Positions 43,454 to 52,564 of a stretch of 64,000 bases of DNA are shown in pieces (the stretch's first letter is position 1; each line of letters begins with the position of its first letter). The notes below the pieces were generated by a model. It saw only the letters and a list, made by a program, of their open reading frames with translations, made no database searches and was not told where the DNA came from. Position numbers and translations under genes: made by a program. The stretch comes from Gelidibacter salicanalis (GTDB lineage: Bacteria > Bacteroidota > Bacteroidia > Flavobacteriales > Flavobacteriaceae), in the NCBI RefSeq assembly GCF_007997285.1, contig NZ_VORX01000004.1, positions 124,001 to 188,000 on the forward strand, written 5' to 3'.

Positions 43454-44668
43454 TTATTGGTTATGGGTTAATTCGAAAAAATCACGTTTTCCAATTTTGA
43501 TTTTCTTTTCTGCGGTCAACATGATTTCTGTAAAAGGATCCGTTTTCTTTTCATTATCAATCTGTACCGCACCACTTTCAATTAAGCGTCTGATTGCTGA
43601 TTTGGTCAATTTTCCTTTTAGTTGCGCACACAGTTCAACCAAGCTTAACGTTGAATTTTCACTGTGAATGTCCCCAATCAAAACAGGAACAAAACTTTTC
43701 TCTTCAAAATTTTTATTTTGAAATTGATTGACGAAAAAATTCTCAGCTGCTTCCGCTTTAGTAGGCGTGTGGTATTGTGAAATAATGTTTTTAGCAATGA
43801 TTTTTTTAATTGCCATCGGATTTTCACCTGCACCCAGACGCGCGGTGATGGCTTGTTTTTCAGGTATTGAAAAATCGGTCGTTAAATGCAGGAACTCTTC
43901 AATTAAACCATCCGGAATAGACATTAATTTACCAAACATGTCATTGGGTGCATCTGTCAATCCGATGGTGTTGTTTAGAGACTTGCTCATTTTCTCTTTA
44001 CCGTCTAAACCTTTCAACAATGGCATACACATGATAATTTGCGGATTCATGTCAAAGGTTTCTTGCAATTGTCGGCCCATGGTACAATTAAAAAGTTGGT
44101 CCGTACCACCCATTTCAATGTCTGCTTTAATTTCTACGGAATCAAAACCTTGAAGAATTGGGTATACCAGTTCGTGCATGCCAATTGGAGAGTTTTCACT
44201 AAAACGCTTGTTAAAATCGTTTCTGTGCATGAGCTGGGCGACGGTTACTTTAGATAAAATTTGGATGACTTCAGTAAAGGACAATTTGTCCAACCAATCC
44301 GAATTAAAGACGATGCTAACCTTGTCAATATCTATAATTTTAGACAATTGCTTAAGGTAGGTTTCAGCATTGTGCTGCACGTCGGCGGCTGATAAAGGTT
44401 TCCTGCTTTTATTTTTTCCCGTCGGATCTCCGATGCGTGCAGTAAAATTTCCCACTAAAATGACAATTTGGTGGCCCAAATCCTGAAATTGCTTCAGCTT
44501 TTTTAAAACCACGGCGTGTCCCAAATGTAAATCTGGAGCCGTAGGATCAAAACCAAGTTTGATAATCAGTGGTCGATTTTCGGTTTTAGCGAGTTTCAAT
44601 TTGTCTTCCAAACCAGTTTCTGGAAGAATGATTTCTACATGTTCTTTTAATTTTGATAGTGTTTCCAT
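43454..44668 (-). CDS. tyrS: Tyrosyl-tRNA synthetase (TyrZ-like subtype)
   Basis: 404 aa class I synthetase that charges tRNA-Tyr. HLGH (48-51), the Tyr-site GGTDQLFN (187-194), KMSKS (226-230), then a C-terminal S4 RNA-binding domain (about 340-404). The opening GFDPTAPDLHLGHAVVLKKLKQFQDLGHQ is the TyrZ type rather than E. coli-like TyrS. It is preceded by a Tyr-rich leader ORF and an intrinsic terminator (44735-44839 and 44683-44709), so expression should respond to Tyr-tRNA charging. Confidence 0.95.
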   Translation of the reverse strand: METLSKLKEHVEIILPETGLEDKLKLAKTENRPLIIKLGFDPTAPDLHLGHAVVLKKLKQFQDLGHQIVILVGNFTARIGDPTGKNKSRKPLSAADVQHNAETYLKQLSKIIDIDKVSIVFNSDWLDKLSFTEVIQILSKVTVAQLMHRNDFNKRFSENSPIGMHELVYPILQGFDSVEIKADIEMGGTDQLFNCTMGRQLQETFDMNPQIIMCMPLLKGLDGKEKMSKSLNNTIGLTDAPNDMFGKLMSIPDGLIEEFLHLTTDFSIPEKQAITARLGAGENPMAIKKIIAKNIISQYHTPTKAEAAENFFVNQFQNKNFEEKSFVPVLIGDIHSENSTLSLVELCAQLKGKLTKSAIRRLIESGAVQIDNEKKTDPFTEIMLTAEKKIKIGKRDFFELTHNQ

Positions 44669-44682
44669 AGTTTTTAAAAATG

Positions 44683-44709
44683 AAAAAGCCCAAGCTAATG
44701 CTCGGGCTT
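44683..44709 (-). terminator. Attenuator terminator in the tyrS leader
   Basis: On the minus strand AAGCCCGAGC (44709-44700), loop ATTA, GCTTGGGCTT (44695-44686) with one G-U pair, then TTTTT. It lies 15 bp before the tyrS ATG, so it would stop transcription of tyrS itself. Confidence 0.88.
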
Positions 44710-44734
44710 AAGGTTATTGTATGTATTTAAAGTA

Positions 44735-44839
44735 TCAGATGTTACTTGAAGTATATGCATAGCCATTCCGAGCAGGTCGTATCTGATAATAATACGTGCT
44801 AAAAAATGGAAGGCGTAAAATGCTGTTTAATCTCTTCAT
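44735..44839 (-). CDS. Tyrosine leader peptide of tyrS (34 aa)
   Basis: ATG at 44839, TGA at 44737-44735. Peptide with the run TYYYQ at residues 15-19 and Tyr again at 27 and 29: five Tyr in 34 residues. Codons 16-18 are TAT TAT TAT. The segment TGCTCGGAATGGCT (44774-44761), just downstream of the Tyr run, can pair with AGCCCGAGCA of the terminator 5' arm (about ten pairs with a bulge). A ribosome stalled at the Tyr codons would leave it free, form the antiterminator and allow tyrS transcription. Translation through would let the terminator form. Confidence 0.85.
   Translation of the reverse strand: MKRLNSILRLPFFSTYYYQIRPARNGYAYTSSNI
44761..44774 (-). promoter_or_regulatory. Antiterminator strand in the leader ORF
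   Basis: TGCTCGGAATGGCT on the minus strand: TGCTCG pairs with CGAGCA and GGCT with AGCC of the terminator region (44707-44699), leaving GAAT bulged. It lies about 15 nt beyond the TAT-TAT-TAT codons, right for release by a stalled ribosome. Confidence 0.65.
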
Positions 44840-44848
44840 GATGCGCTG

Positions 44849-44879
44849 CAAAGGTAAATACTAAATTGCTGTTGTGCAA
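44849..44879 (-). promoter_or_regulatory. tyrS promoter: TTG-N20-TACCTTTG
   Basis: -7 box TACCTTTG (44856-44849) is a full TAnnTTTG match, with a -33 TTG at 44879-44877 twenty bases upstream. Predicted start is about 44843-44845, so the leader peptide would be nearly leaderless. Confidence 0.65.
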
Positions 44880-45070
44880 CCAGTTTTAACAAAACTACTG
44901 TTGGTGGTTGTGTAGTGGGGTAGACGCGAATCCTCATAATAACCTAAATAAAGGTCTCTAGCCAGGCGCTTTAAGGTGGCTTGTTTGGATTTTAAAGTGG
45001 AAAAATTTGGCAATACCTTGCAAAATGTTCAATTTTGAACTGCTCTTTGAAAGTAGAGCTATAAGAACTT
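44880..45070. other. Divergent gap between tyrS leader and mtfA
   Basis: No gene or repeat seen. Contains CAATTTTG close to a -7 box about 40 bp before mtfA, one mismatch from consensus. Confidence 0.3.
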
Positions 45071-45844
45071 ATGGTATATATAATTGTTTTAATAGTAGGC
45101 TTGGTATTTGGGATTCATTTTTATAGAAAATCGCAGCGTCGCAGCGTGAAGCCCTTTCCCAAGCATTGGCGCGAATTGTTGAATACACATGTATTGTATT
45201 ATCAAAAATTACCTAAGGAAAAGCAACCTGTTTTTGAGCAGCGAATGATGCAATTTTTGAGTGAAGTCTACATTGATGGTGTAGACGTGGAGATCGAGGA
45301 TTTGGATACTGTTTTAATTGCGGCAAGTGCCGTCATTCCCGTATTCGGATTTGAGGAATGGCATTATAGTAACTTAAGTGGGATTTTAGTCTATCCAGAT
45401 AATTTTAATGAAGACTTGCAATTTGGCACTGGGGATTCCGCTCGACATATTGGAGGCGTGGTGGGCAACGGACGTTTTGAAAAACAAATGATCCTTTCTA
45501 AAAAAGCCCTACATCATGGCTTTAAGAATACTACGGATAAGCAAAATACGGGCATCCATGAATTTGTGCATTTAATTGATAAGTTGGACGGTGCGACAGA
45601 TGGCATTCCCGAGCGATTGTTAGCGCACCAATATAGCATCCCATGGCTTAATTTAATCCATAAAGAAATGGAAGCCATCAATGATGACAAATCTGATATT
45701 CGTGCTTACGGAGGCACAAAACAAGCAGAATTTTTCGCCGTAGCTTCAGAATATTTCTTTGAGCGACCGGATTTGTTCAAAAGAAAACATCCAGAACTTT
45801 ATGATATGATGGTGCGTAGTTTTAAACAACCAATAAAGCGTTAA
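45071..45844 (+). CDS. MtfA-like zinc metallopeptidase (M90)
   Basis: 257 aa with one N-terminal helix (1-18). Zinc motif HEFVHLID (HExxH, near residue 168) with the downstream ligand region EFFAVASEYFFERP, and a conserved FEEWHYSNL block. E. coli MtfA is a peptidase that controls the glucose transporter regulator Mlc; Bacteroidota lack that circuit, so substrate is unknown. The anchor helix is usual in Bacteroidota versions. Ends at a strong terminator. Confidence 0.9.
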   Translation: MVYIIVLIVGLVFGIHFYRKSQRRSVKPFPKHWRELLNTHVLYYQKLPKEKQPVFEQRMMQFLSEVYIDGVDVEIEDLDTVLIAASAVIPVFGFEEWHYSNLSGILVYPDNFNEDLQFGTGDSARHIGGVVGNGRFEKQMILSKKALHHGFKNTTDKQNTGIHEFVHLIDKLDGATDGIPERLLAHQYSIPWLNLIHKEMEAINDDKSDIRAYGGTKQAEFFAVASEYFFERPDLFKRKHPELYDMMVRSFKQPIKR

Positions 45845-45861
45845 GAATTTAAAATAAATAA

Positions 45862-45900
45862 CCCTTATCAACAAGAAAAAAGGTGTTGATAAGGGCTAAA
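45862..45900. terminator. Intrinsic terminator between convergent genes
   Basis: Perfect 12-bp stem CCCTTATCAACA (45862-45873) / TGTTGATAAGGG (45884-45895), 10-nt loop. Lies between convergent mtfA and the 118-aa gene. Confidence 0.75.
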
Positions 45901-45955
45901 AGTTTTAAGTATGAAGCCCGTTAATGGTCATCATAAAAGTATTCATATAATTCAA

Positions 45956-46312
45956 TTATACTTGATGATCATCGGTATCCGGCTGAATAACATAATCATT
46001 TTTGATATTACTTTCCGGAATTTCCTTCATAAAATTATGGATGGAATTGTCAGCATTCGCACCGTAACTCGCCAATAGAGTTCCTTTACTACCGTCCGTG
46101 GTTTCAATGACGTATAATAATGACATGTCTGAAGGATTGCTCATGCCTTCAAAACGATGTTCCTTTAAAATCGTAACATCTTGCGGTTTGTAGTGCGTTT
46201 TGGAATCCACATTGACCAGTTGCTCATCTACTATTCTGTATTGATCGGTGAAACCCGCTGCTTCGTAGCGGTTTATATAATCTAATTCGTTTTTGCTAGA
46301 ATCGTTTTTCAT
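45956..46312 (-). CDS. Small conserved Bacteroidota protein of unknown function
   Basis: 118 aa cytosolic. The block HRFEGMSNPSDMSLLYVIETTDGSKGTLLASYG matches, as I recall, a short Bacteroidota family that databases often wrongly label phosphoribosylpyrophosphate synthetase; no such domain is visible. Charged N-terminus, no signal. Probably a stress-associated small protein, inferred from its usual neighbours. Convergent with mtfA. Confidence 0.7.
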   Translation of the reverse strand: MKNDSSKNELDYINRYEAAGFTDQYRIVDEQLVNVDSKTHYKPQDVTILKEHRFEGMSNPSDMSLLYVIETTDGSKGTLLASYGANADNSIHNFMKEIPESNIKNDYVIQPDTDDHQV

Positions 46313-46660
46313 AAAATTGTGTTTTTTAAAAAGGTCTTCTAAAGAAGAAAGTTAAAGATCAGACCTAAAGATAACCCATCCTATCACAATGCAATAAATT
46401 ATTAATCGGATTGATTAAATTTTCAAATTAAACCTTGAAAAGGCGATTGAGATTTTTAGTCGGCTAAGCTTTTTTTAAATGCAGGGACCTTTTAAACCGG
46501 CTATTTCAACATATAATTCCCAAAATATACTGGCCAAAACCCTGCTTTGTATTCTTAGTACACTTTAATTGAGATGACTATAGAGAACAAAAAAATTTAA
46601 GTTTTATACCGTGTCAATTGTGAAAATAAGTTCTAGTTTTGCACCTTACTATTTTTAGAA
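46313..46660. other. Upstream region of the B12 operon
   Basis: Contains a full TAnnTTTG box, TAGTTTTG at 46633-46640, giving a start near 46646 just before the riboswitch. Otherwise AT-rich without features. Confidence 0.45.
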
Positions 46661-46812
46661 AAGGTTGCCTATTTATCTAGGCATTAAAAGGGAATCTGGT
46701 GTAAATCCAGAACTGTCCCGCAGCTGTAAGCTTTTTGTTGAAGCCCAATTATGGTCACTGTCATTTGAGATGGGAAGGCCGGGTGGATAAAGCAAGTCAG
46801 AACACCTGCCAT
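46661..46812 (+). ncRNA. Cobalamin (B12) riboswitch
   Basis: Contains the diagnostic Cbl elements: GGGAATCTGGTGTAAATCC, then AACTGTCCCGCAGCTGTAA, a peripheral arm, and the closing GCAAGTCAGAACACCTGCC. It should shut off the downstream receptor and lipoproteins when adenosyl- or other cobalamin is plentiful. The region to the first start (46920) must hold the expression platform, possibly an RBS-masking hairpin as no clear terminator is seen. Confidence 0.93.
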
Positions 46813-46919
46813 TTCTTATAATTCTTTAAGGCTCTCGGGGATTGGAGCTAGGATTGGTTAAACAAACACTGTGTTAAACAGTTGTTTTTGTCTTCCTTAT
46901 TCTTCCTCGTGTGCAGAAA

Positions 46920-48929
46920 ATGATCATGAGGAACTGTTTACATTTCATTTATATTCTTTTTTTCGGATTGCTGGGCTGTCCCATTGTTTTAGTTGCCCAA
47001 GAGCGGGATACCTTGGTGCCTATTCAATTGAAGGAAGTGCTCCTAAGTCACGACAAAAATAAGCATGAAGCCCACTTCTCACCTGCGCCAGTACAATCCG
47101 TATCTGGAGAAAAACTCAAAAAACTCAACAGTTTATCAGTTGCGGACGCACTGCGGTATTTTAGTGGGATCCAACTCAAGGATTATGGTGGCATTGGCGG
47201 TATAAAAACGGTTAATGTCCGCAGTATGGGCTCCCAACATACAGGCGTTTTTTATGATGGCATTCAACTGGGAAATGCTCAAAACGGGCAAGTGGATTTG
47301 GGTAAATTTTCTCTTGAAAATATGGAGCAAGTCAGCCTTTATCAGGGCCAACGCACGGACATGGATCAATCCGCAAAATCTTATGCTTCCGCCAATACTA
47401 TTTATCTGAGAACTAAAACACCCAAATTCGCCGACGGTAAAAAATATCAGTTGACAGCCGGCGTACGGACTGGATCATTCGGACTCTTTAATCCTTCCTT
47501 GAGCATTAATTATAAACTCAGTGACGTGGTGTCAGCTCGGGTAAGCACTGAACTGGTGAACGCCCACGGCAAGTATAAATTTCAATATTCCAATGGGGTG
47601 TATGATACCATTGCCCATAGAAACAATGCGGATATATCGTCCTTCCGTCTAGAAGCATCGCTACATGGTCAACACAATAAGGACACTTGGAATGTGAAGT
47701 ATTATCATTATGATTCTGATAGAGGTTTACCGGGAGCCATAGTAGCCAATCGGTTTAAGCGTCCGCAACGCTTGTGGGACAAAACTAATTTTTTACAGGC
47801 CGATTACAAACATCAATTTTCACGCCCCTATGCTATTACCGTTAGAGGGAAGTACGCTGATAATTATTCGAGATATTTGGATCCTGAAATTGTAACTACC
47901 AGCGGATTTCTTGACAACACTTACGAACAACAAGAGTATTATCTCTCTCTGGTAAACACGTATAGCATTAAGCCATTCTGGACCTTAAGTTTGGCTACGG
48001 ACGTTCAACATAACGTGATGCAAGCCAACTTATACCGATTTGCCTATCCAAAAAGAACGTCTCTACTGAATGCCTTAGCGACTAATTTCTATTTTGAAAG
48101 ATTTAATCTTCAAGCGAGCGTGTTAAGCACTAGCGTCTTTGAATCTGTAAAATATTACGATGCAGCCGATGATTTGCAAAAATATTCGCCGTCTCTCCTC
48201 ATTAATTTTCAACCGTTTGCATCGCCGGATTTCAGAATTCGGGCGTTTTATAAGACGATTTTTAGGATGCCCACCTTCAATGATCTGTATTATACGTTTG
48301 TGGGCAATACATTTTTAGATCCCGAATATTCAGAACAAATCAACTTAGGATTTTCTTGGCAAAAGGACGTCGGCACTATGGTATTTCAGCTCAGCAGCGA
48401 CCTCTATAAAATCTGGATTACCGATAAAATAGTGGCTGTTCCGGGTACGAATCTCTTTAGATGGACCATGTTCAATCTGGGGGAAGTAGAAACAAAAGGT
48501 ATTGAAACGAAACTCACCAACTCCGGAAAGCTAGGTTCAACAATACATTACACGGTGGTGCTTAACTATACATTTCAGGAATCAGTGGATGTCACGCCCG
48601 GAGGCAGCAGCTATGGCCAACAAATCCCTTATACCCCTAAGCATAGTGGCGGCTTAAGCCTGATGGCCGATTATAAGGAATTCGGTCTTAACTATAGTTT
48701 TATCTATACCGGAGAGCGGTATAGTCAAAAAGCTAATATTGCTTCCAACTATTTGCAACCGTGGTACACACATGATTTATCCCTTCATTACGCCATACCA
48801 TTCGTAAAGAAAAACCCTTTAAAATTCGGGTTGGAAGTCAATAATGTCTTAGATCAACACTATGCCGTCATAAAAAATTTCCCAATGCCCGGAAGGTCCT
48901 TTCGGTTAAGTCTTAATTATGAATTTTAA
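46920..48929 (+). CDS. TonB-dependent receptor, BtuB-like
   Basis: 669 aa from ATG 46920 (GTG 46911 and ATG 46926 are alternatives) with a signal peptide ending at VLVAQ. Plug domain at about 45-150 (RYFSGIQLKDYGGIGGIKTVNVRSMGSQHTGVFYDG), then a 22-strand barrel ending in the canonical aromatic FRLSLNYEF. Under a cobalamin riboswitch and followed by surface lipoproteins, so it most likely imports cobalamin or related corrinoids. It lacks the CarboxypepD_reg domain of SusC proteins. Confidence 0.92.
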   Translation: MIMRNCLHFIYILFFGLLGCPIVLVAQERDTLVPIQLKEVLLSHDKNKHEAHFSPAPVQSVSGEKLKKLNSLSVADALRYFSGIQLKDYGGIGGIKTVNVRSMGSQHTGVFYDGIQLGNAQNGQVDLGKFSLENMEQVSLYQGQRTDMDQSAKSYASANTIYLRTKTPKFADGKKYQLTAGVRTGSFGLFNPSLSINYKLSDVVSARVSTELVNAHGKYKFQYSNGVYDTIAHRNNADISSFRLEASLHGQHNKDTWNVKYYHYDSDRGLPGAIVANRFKRPQRLWDKTNFLQADYKHQFSRPYAITVRGKYADNYSRYLDPEIVTTSGFLDNTYEQQEYYLSLVNTYSIKPFWTLSLATDVQHNVMQANLYRFAYPKRTSLLNALATNFYFERFNLQASVLSTSVFESVKYYDAADDLQKYSPSLLINFQPFASPDFRIRAFYKTIFRMPTFNDLYYTFVGNTFLDPEYSEQINLGFSWQKDVGTMVFQLSSDLYKIWITDKIVAVPGTNLFRWTMFNLGEVETKGIETKLTNSGKLGSTIHYTVVLNYTFQESVDVTPGGSSYGQQIPYTPKHSGGLSLMADYKEFGLNYSFIYTGERYSQKANIASNYLQPWYTHDLSLHYAIPFVKKNPLKFGLEVNNVLDQHYAVIKNFPMPGRSFRLSLNYEF

Positions 48930-48938
48930 TCTCAAAAA

Positions 48939-50078
48939 ATGATGAAAAAACTGTGTTTATTAGTACTGATTTTCTGCTCGGCGTACGCCTGCCAAACTGA
49001 TGATACCGTAGCGGATGATGTCATTCAAAACCCCGGTGAAGGCGGTACAGAACAACCTTCAGGTGCTGTAGCAGGCTTCTATGTTTTGAATGAAGGCAAT
49101 ATGTCCATGAACAAAGCATCGCTTGACTATATGGACTATGAGTCTGGAACCTATAAGCGAAATATATTTAGTCAGGCCAATCCAAATCTGGTAGGAGGGT
49201 TAGGAGACGTGGGCAACGATCTGGGCATCTATGGCTCAAAATTGTATGTCGTGGTCAATGCATCTAATAAAATTGAAGTGCTTAATGCCGAGACAGGTGT
49301 CCGCATCAAACAAATAGATCTTGCTAATGGTCGCTACGTTACGTTTTATAAGGGGAAAGTTTATGTGAGTAGTTATTTGGGCAGCATTGGAGATCCTAAA
49401 GCACCCCAAGGCATCGTGGCCGAAATTGACACCACGAGCTTAAACATTACGCGTCGTGTAGAAGTAGGGAGGCAGCCTGAAGAGCTGGTAGCTTACAATG
49501 ATAAAATTTACGTAGCCAACTCAGGAGGCTATAGTCCGCCAGATTATGAATCTACCATTTCTGTGATTGACATCCCTAGTTTTTCGGAAAGTAAACGCAT
49601 AGAGGTGGCGGTAAATTTGCACCGTTTAAAAATTGATAGTGAAGGCGATTTATACGTGACCTCTAGGGGTGATTACTATGAGATTCCGTCAAAATTATTT
49701 GTAATCGACACAAAAACTGAAACGATTAAAAAAAGCTTCGATATCGGCGTGACTGATTTTACCATACATAATGATGTGGCCTATATGTACAGCACAGAAT
49801 TTAGTTATATATCAGGAGATTATGATATTTCTTACCGAATGCTGGATACACAAACTGAAACCTTTTTGGAAACTACATTTATTTCTGACGCACACAAAGC
49901 ACTTATTGAAATGCCCTATGGAATTGCGGTTCATCCGGAAACTGGCGACGTTTTGATTACGGACGCCAAAGATTATGTGACCCCAGGCACCCTCTATTGT
50001 TTCTCTCCTGAAGGCGCCTTGAAATGGTCGGTTGAAACAGGTGATATTCCTGCGCATATCGCTTTCAAATACAAATAA
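48939..50078 (+). CDS. Beta-propeller surface lipoprotein, BtuG-like (first copy)
   Basis: 379 aa with lipobox SAYAC (Cys18) followed by Gln/Asp-rich residues that suit surface export. Residues 45-375 are a YVTN/YncE-type seven-bladed propeller (blade phrases such as GIYGSKLYVVVNASNKIEVLNAETG). In Bacteroides, BtuG is such a lipoprotein that captures B12 with very high affinity on top of BtuB. The riboswitch and adjacent receptor support that role. Gap of 9 bp to the receptor gene. Confidence 0.85.
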   Translation: MMKKLCLLVLIFCSAYACQTDDTVADDVIQNPGEGGTEQPSGAVAGFYVLNEGNMSMNKASLDYMDYESGTYKRNIFSQANPNLVGGLGDVGNDLGIYGSKLYVVVNASNKIEVLNAETGVRIKQIDLANGRYVTFYKGKVYVSSYLGSIGDPKAPQGIVAEIDTTSLNITRRVEVGRQPEELVAYNDKIYVANSGGYSPPDYESTISVIDIPSFSESKRIEVAVNLHRLKIDSEGDLYVTSRGDYYEIPSKLFVIDTKTETIKKSFDIGVTDFTIHNDVAYMYSTEFSYISGDYDISYRMLDTQTETFLETTFISDAHKALIEMPYGIAVHPETGDVLITDAKDYVTPGTLYCFSPEGALKWSVETGDIPAHIAFKYK

Positions 50079-50101
50079 TCTAAATCTTAAATAACAAAAA
50101 A

Positions 50102-51220
50102 ATGAAAACAAATTACAACCAACTATTACTGGCCTTTTTCAGTATCGCTTTTTTATTAACCTCGTGTTCCAACGATGACGATAACGGAGTTTTAGCACCT
50201 GAAGTGGCCATGGCCGTTCAAGAACAGGCGCTGCAATATTACGTTGGAGACATTTCAACCTTCTCGGCCATTAATGAAAATAATTCAGTGTACACGGAAA
50301 CCTGGTCTTTGGGCGATAGTATTGTATCTAATGCTGATACCTATATTTTTGTACCGAAAAACTCGGGGACTTATAAGCTTAACTATGCTGCCGTCAATGA
50401 AGCAGGAACGTTCACCTATGATTACACCATTACGGTACTACCAAAATTAAGACCCATCACGGACGACAGCAAGGCTTTCGTAACGGAACTCATAGAATAT
50501 ATGCCTTCTCCGGGTCAGTTTATCAATAAAAAACCAGGAAATTTAGAAAGTGCAGAAGGCGTTCTTGGAGGTCGTGGCCTGGTAAGTTTAGGAGGCTGGG
50601 GAGGTTCAGTAACCTATGCATTTGATCATACTGTTCTTAATCATGCTGATAAAAATGACCTGATTATTTATGGTAACGCCATGCCAACATTCTCTGAGCC
50701 GGGGATTATTTATGTAATGCAAGATGATAATGCTAACGGATTACCAGATGACATGTGGTATGAAATTAAAGGCAGTGCTCACGATTTGGAAGGTACGGAC
50801 CGTGCTTATGAAATCACTTACTTCAGACCTGTCACTGCTGAAGGGGATGTGGATTGGAAAGATAGCAAAGGCAACACGGGGGTGATCGCCAAAAACGCGT
50901 TCCACAAACAAGCCTATTATCCTGAATGGATTACCGAAGATTCCTATACCATTTCTGGCACCTTGTTGTCCGATAGTAATGTTGACATGAGCAATCCTTC
51001 ATATATCACTAGTAAACCTTTTGAATACGGTTACGCTGATAATACGAGCGGTGGCGATCAAATTGATTTAGCCGATGCTATTGATGCTGAGGGTAACCCC
51101 GTTAATTTAAGCGGAATTGATTTTATCAAGATTCAAACCGGAGTACAGGCCAATATGGGCTGGTTGGGCGAACTGTCTACTGAAATTACCGGGATTGCTG
51201 ATTTAAATTTAATTGACTAA
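50102..51220 (+). CDS. Surface lipoprotein with PKD-like N-terminus, B12-operon associated
   Basis: 372 aa, lipobox LLTSC (Cys22) then SNDDDN, a surface-export-like acidic tail. About 40-115 is an Ig/PKD-like domain; about 125-370 is a jelly-roll-like domain (LVSLGGWGGSVTYAFDHTVLN, GIIYVMQDDNANGLPDDMWYEIKGS). Genes of this shape recur in Bacteroidota B12-uptake operons, but the function is not settled. Lies 23 bp after the first propeller gene. Confidence 0.82.
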   Translation: MKTNYNQLLLAFFSIAFLLTSCSNDDDNGVLAPEVAMAVQEQALQYYVGDISTFSAINENNSVYTETWSLGDSIVSNADTYIFVPKNSGTYKLNYAAVNEAGTFTYDYTITVLPKLRPITDDSKAFVTELIEYMPSPGQFINKKPGNLESAEGVLGGRGLVSLGGWGGSVTYAFDHTVLNHADKNDLIIYGNAMPTFSEPGIIYVMQDDNANGLPDDMWYEIKGSAHDLEGTDRAYEITYFRPVTAEGDVDWKDSKGNTGVIAKNAFHKQAYYPEWITEDSYTISGTLLSDSNVDMSNPSYITSKPFEYGYADNTSGGDQIDLADAIDAEGNPVNLSGIDFIKIQTGVQANMGWLGELSTEITGIADLNLID

Positions 51221-51241
51221 TTTTTATATAACTAGAACCAC

Positions 51242-52564
51242 ATGAAACTAAAATTTTCTTTTTTAAACCGACTTTTCTTCCTCGTTTTTGCAGTGAGCAT
51301 TGTAGGCTGTAGCAATGATGACGCCGTATTTATCAATCCTCCGTCTGTAGAGGGTGCTCAACAATTGCTAGATACCATCACCATGGGGGAGAGCCTTTTG
51401 CTAAGCCCAAAATTCAGCAATGCCAAAAATTCAATGTTTGAATGGAAAGTAGATGGCGAATTGGTAGGCAATGATTCGACCCTTGTATACATTCCTGAAG
51501 CCCGCGGAACACATCAAATAAGCGTTCTAGCAAAAAATGAAGGAGGTGAAGCTTCTTTAACTTACGACATCCACACTTGGGGCGCTTTTGAGAATGGTTT
51601 TTATCTCATTAACGAAGGTTGGTTTGGGCGTGGTACCGGAACCGTTGGGTTTTACCGTTATGATACTCAAACCCTGGAAGACAGTGTGTTTGTAAAGACC
51701 AATCCAACTAAAGACCTATTACCTTTAAATTCTACTTTAGGTTTTGGGGCGATCCATAATCAAAAATTATATCTGGTGAGTAAGGTTGGAGGTCCCGTTG
51801 TGGTTTCTGATGCGTATTCATTAAAAGAAGAACAACGTATTCCAGCCAGTTCCGGAAACAATTGGCGCGCCTTTGTGGGAGTTTCAGACACCCAAGGTTT
51901 GTTAAGTTCTAGTAATGGCATCTACAAGGTCAATCTTGAAACGCTGGTCTTAGAAGGTACTTTACCCGGTATTGAAGGACAAATTGGCGATATGATGAAA
52001 GTGGGCGAACATATTTTTGTATTATCTCAGCGCGAAGGTGTTATTGTATTAAATGCCGCGACTTATGAAGTTGAAAAACGCATCCCGGACATGGCTTTAG
52101 GTTTTGCGATAACTGAAGACCATACCGTTTGGGCAGCCGGTGGTACATCATTGGTTAAAATAAACCCGAGTACTCTAGAAACAAAAACTATTGACCTTGG
52201 CTTTAAGGCAAATAGTAGTTGGGGAGCGTGGCATCCAAGTTCTATTACCGCCAGTGCCAATACCGTTTTTATTGCTAAAAACGGTTCTTTTGGAGGTGGA
52301 AATGAGATATATAGCTATTCTAATGACCCAAGCTCTTTGCAAACTCCATTTATCAAACTTCCAGAAACAGAGGTTCTTTATGGCCCTGGATTGGCATTTA
52401 ATCAAGCTAAAGGCCAATTAGTAGTAAGGACAGTGCGTGATGGTTGGGGCGAAAACTTCAGTTATAATAAATTGCATTTTTATAATGCCAATTCTGGAGT
52501 TTTAGAAAAAACCGTTGCCTATGATGGCTATTACTTTCCAGCATCTCCGGTATTTCACAACTAG
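51242..52564 (+). CDS. DUF5074-type propeller surface lipoprotein, BtuG-like (second copy)
   Basis: 440 aa, lipobox SIVGC (Cys23) then SNDD. An N-terminal Ig/PKD-like domain (35-115) is fused to a propeller (120-440; GFYLINEGWFGRGTGTVGFYRY, HNQKLYLVSK). The FYLINEGW phrase parallels FYVLNEGN of the first copy, so the two propellers are related. Two propellers in one operon, one with an extra Ig-like domain, suggests capture of different corrinoids or two receptor contacts. Terminator follows. Confidence 0.85.
   Translation: MKLKFSFLNRLFFLVFAVSIVGCSNDDAVFINPPSVEGAQQLLDTITMGESLLLSPKFSNAKNSMFEWKVDGELVGNDSTLVYIPEARGTHQISVLAKNEGGEASLTYDIHTWGAFENGFYLINEGWFGRGTGTVGFYRYDTQTLEDSVFVKTNPTKDLLPLNSTLGFGAIHNQKLYLVSKVGGPVVVSDAYSLKEEQRIPASSGNNWRAFVGVSDTQGLLSSSNGIYKVNLETLVLEGTLPGIEGQIGDMMKVGEHIFVLSQREGVIVLNAATYEVEKRIPDMALGFAITEDHTVWAAGGTSLVKINPSTLETKTIDLGFKANSSWGAWHPSSITASANTVFIAKNGSFGGGNEIYSYSNDPSSLQTPFIKLPETEVLYGPGLAFNQAKGQLVVRTVRDGWGENFSYNKLHFYNANSGVLEKTVAYDGYYFPASPVFHN

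Noticed and set aside
44683-44839. T-box riboswitch before tyrS
   Set aside because: No T-box sequence or specifier stem; the Tyr-rich leader ORF with terminator explains the region better.
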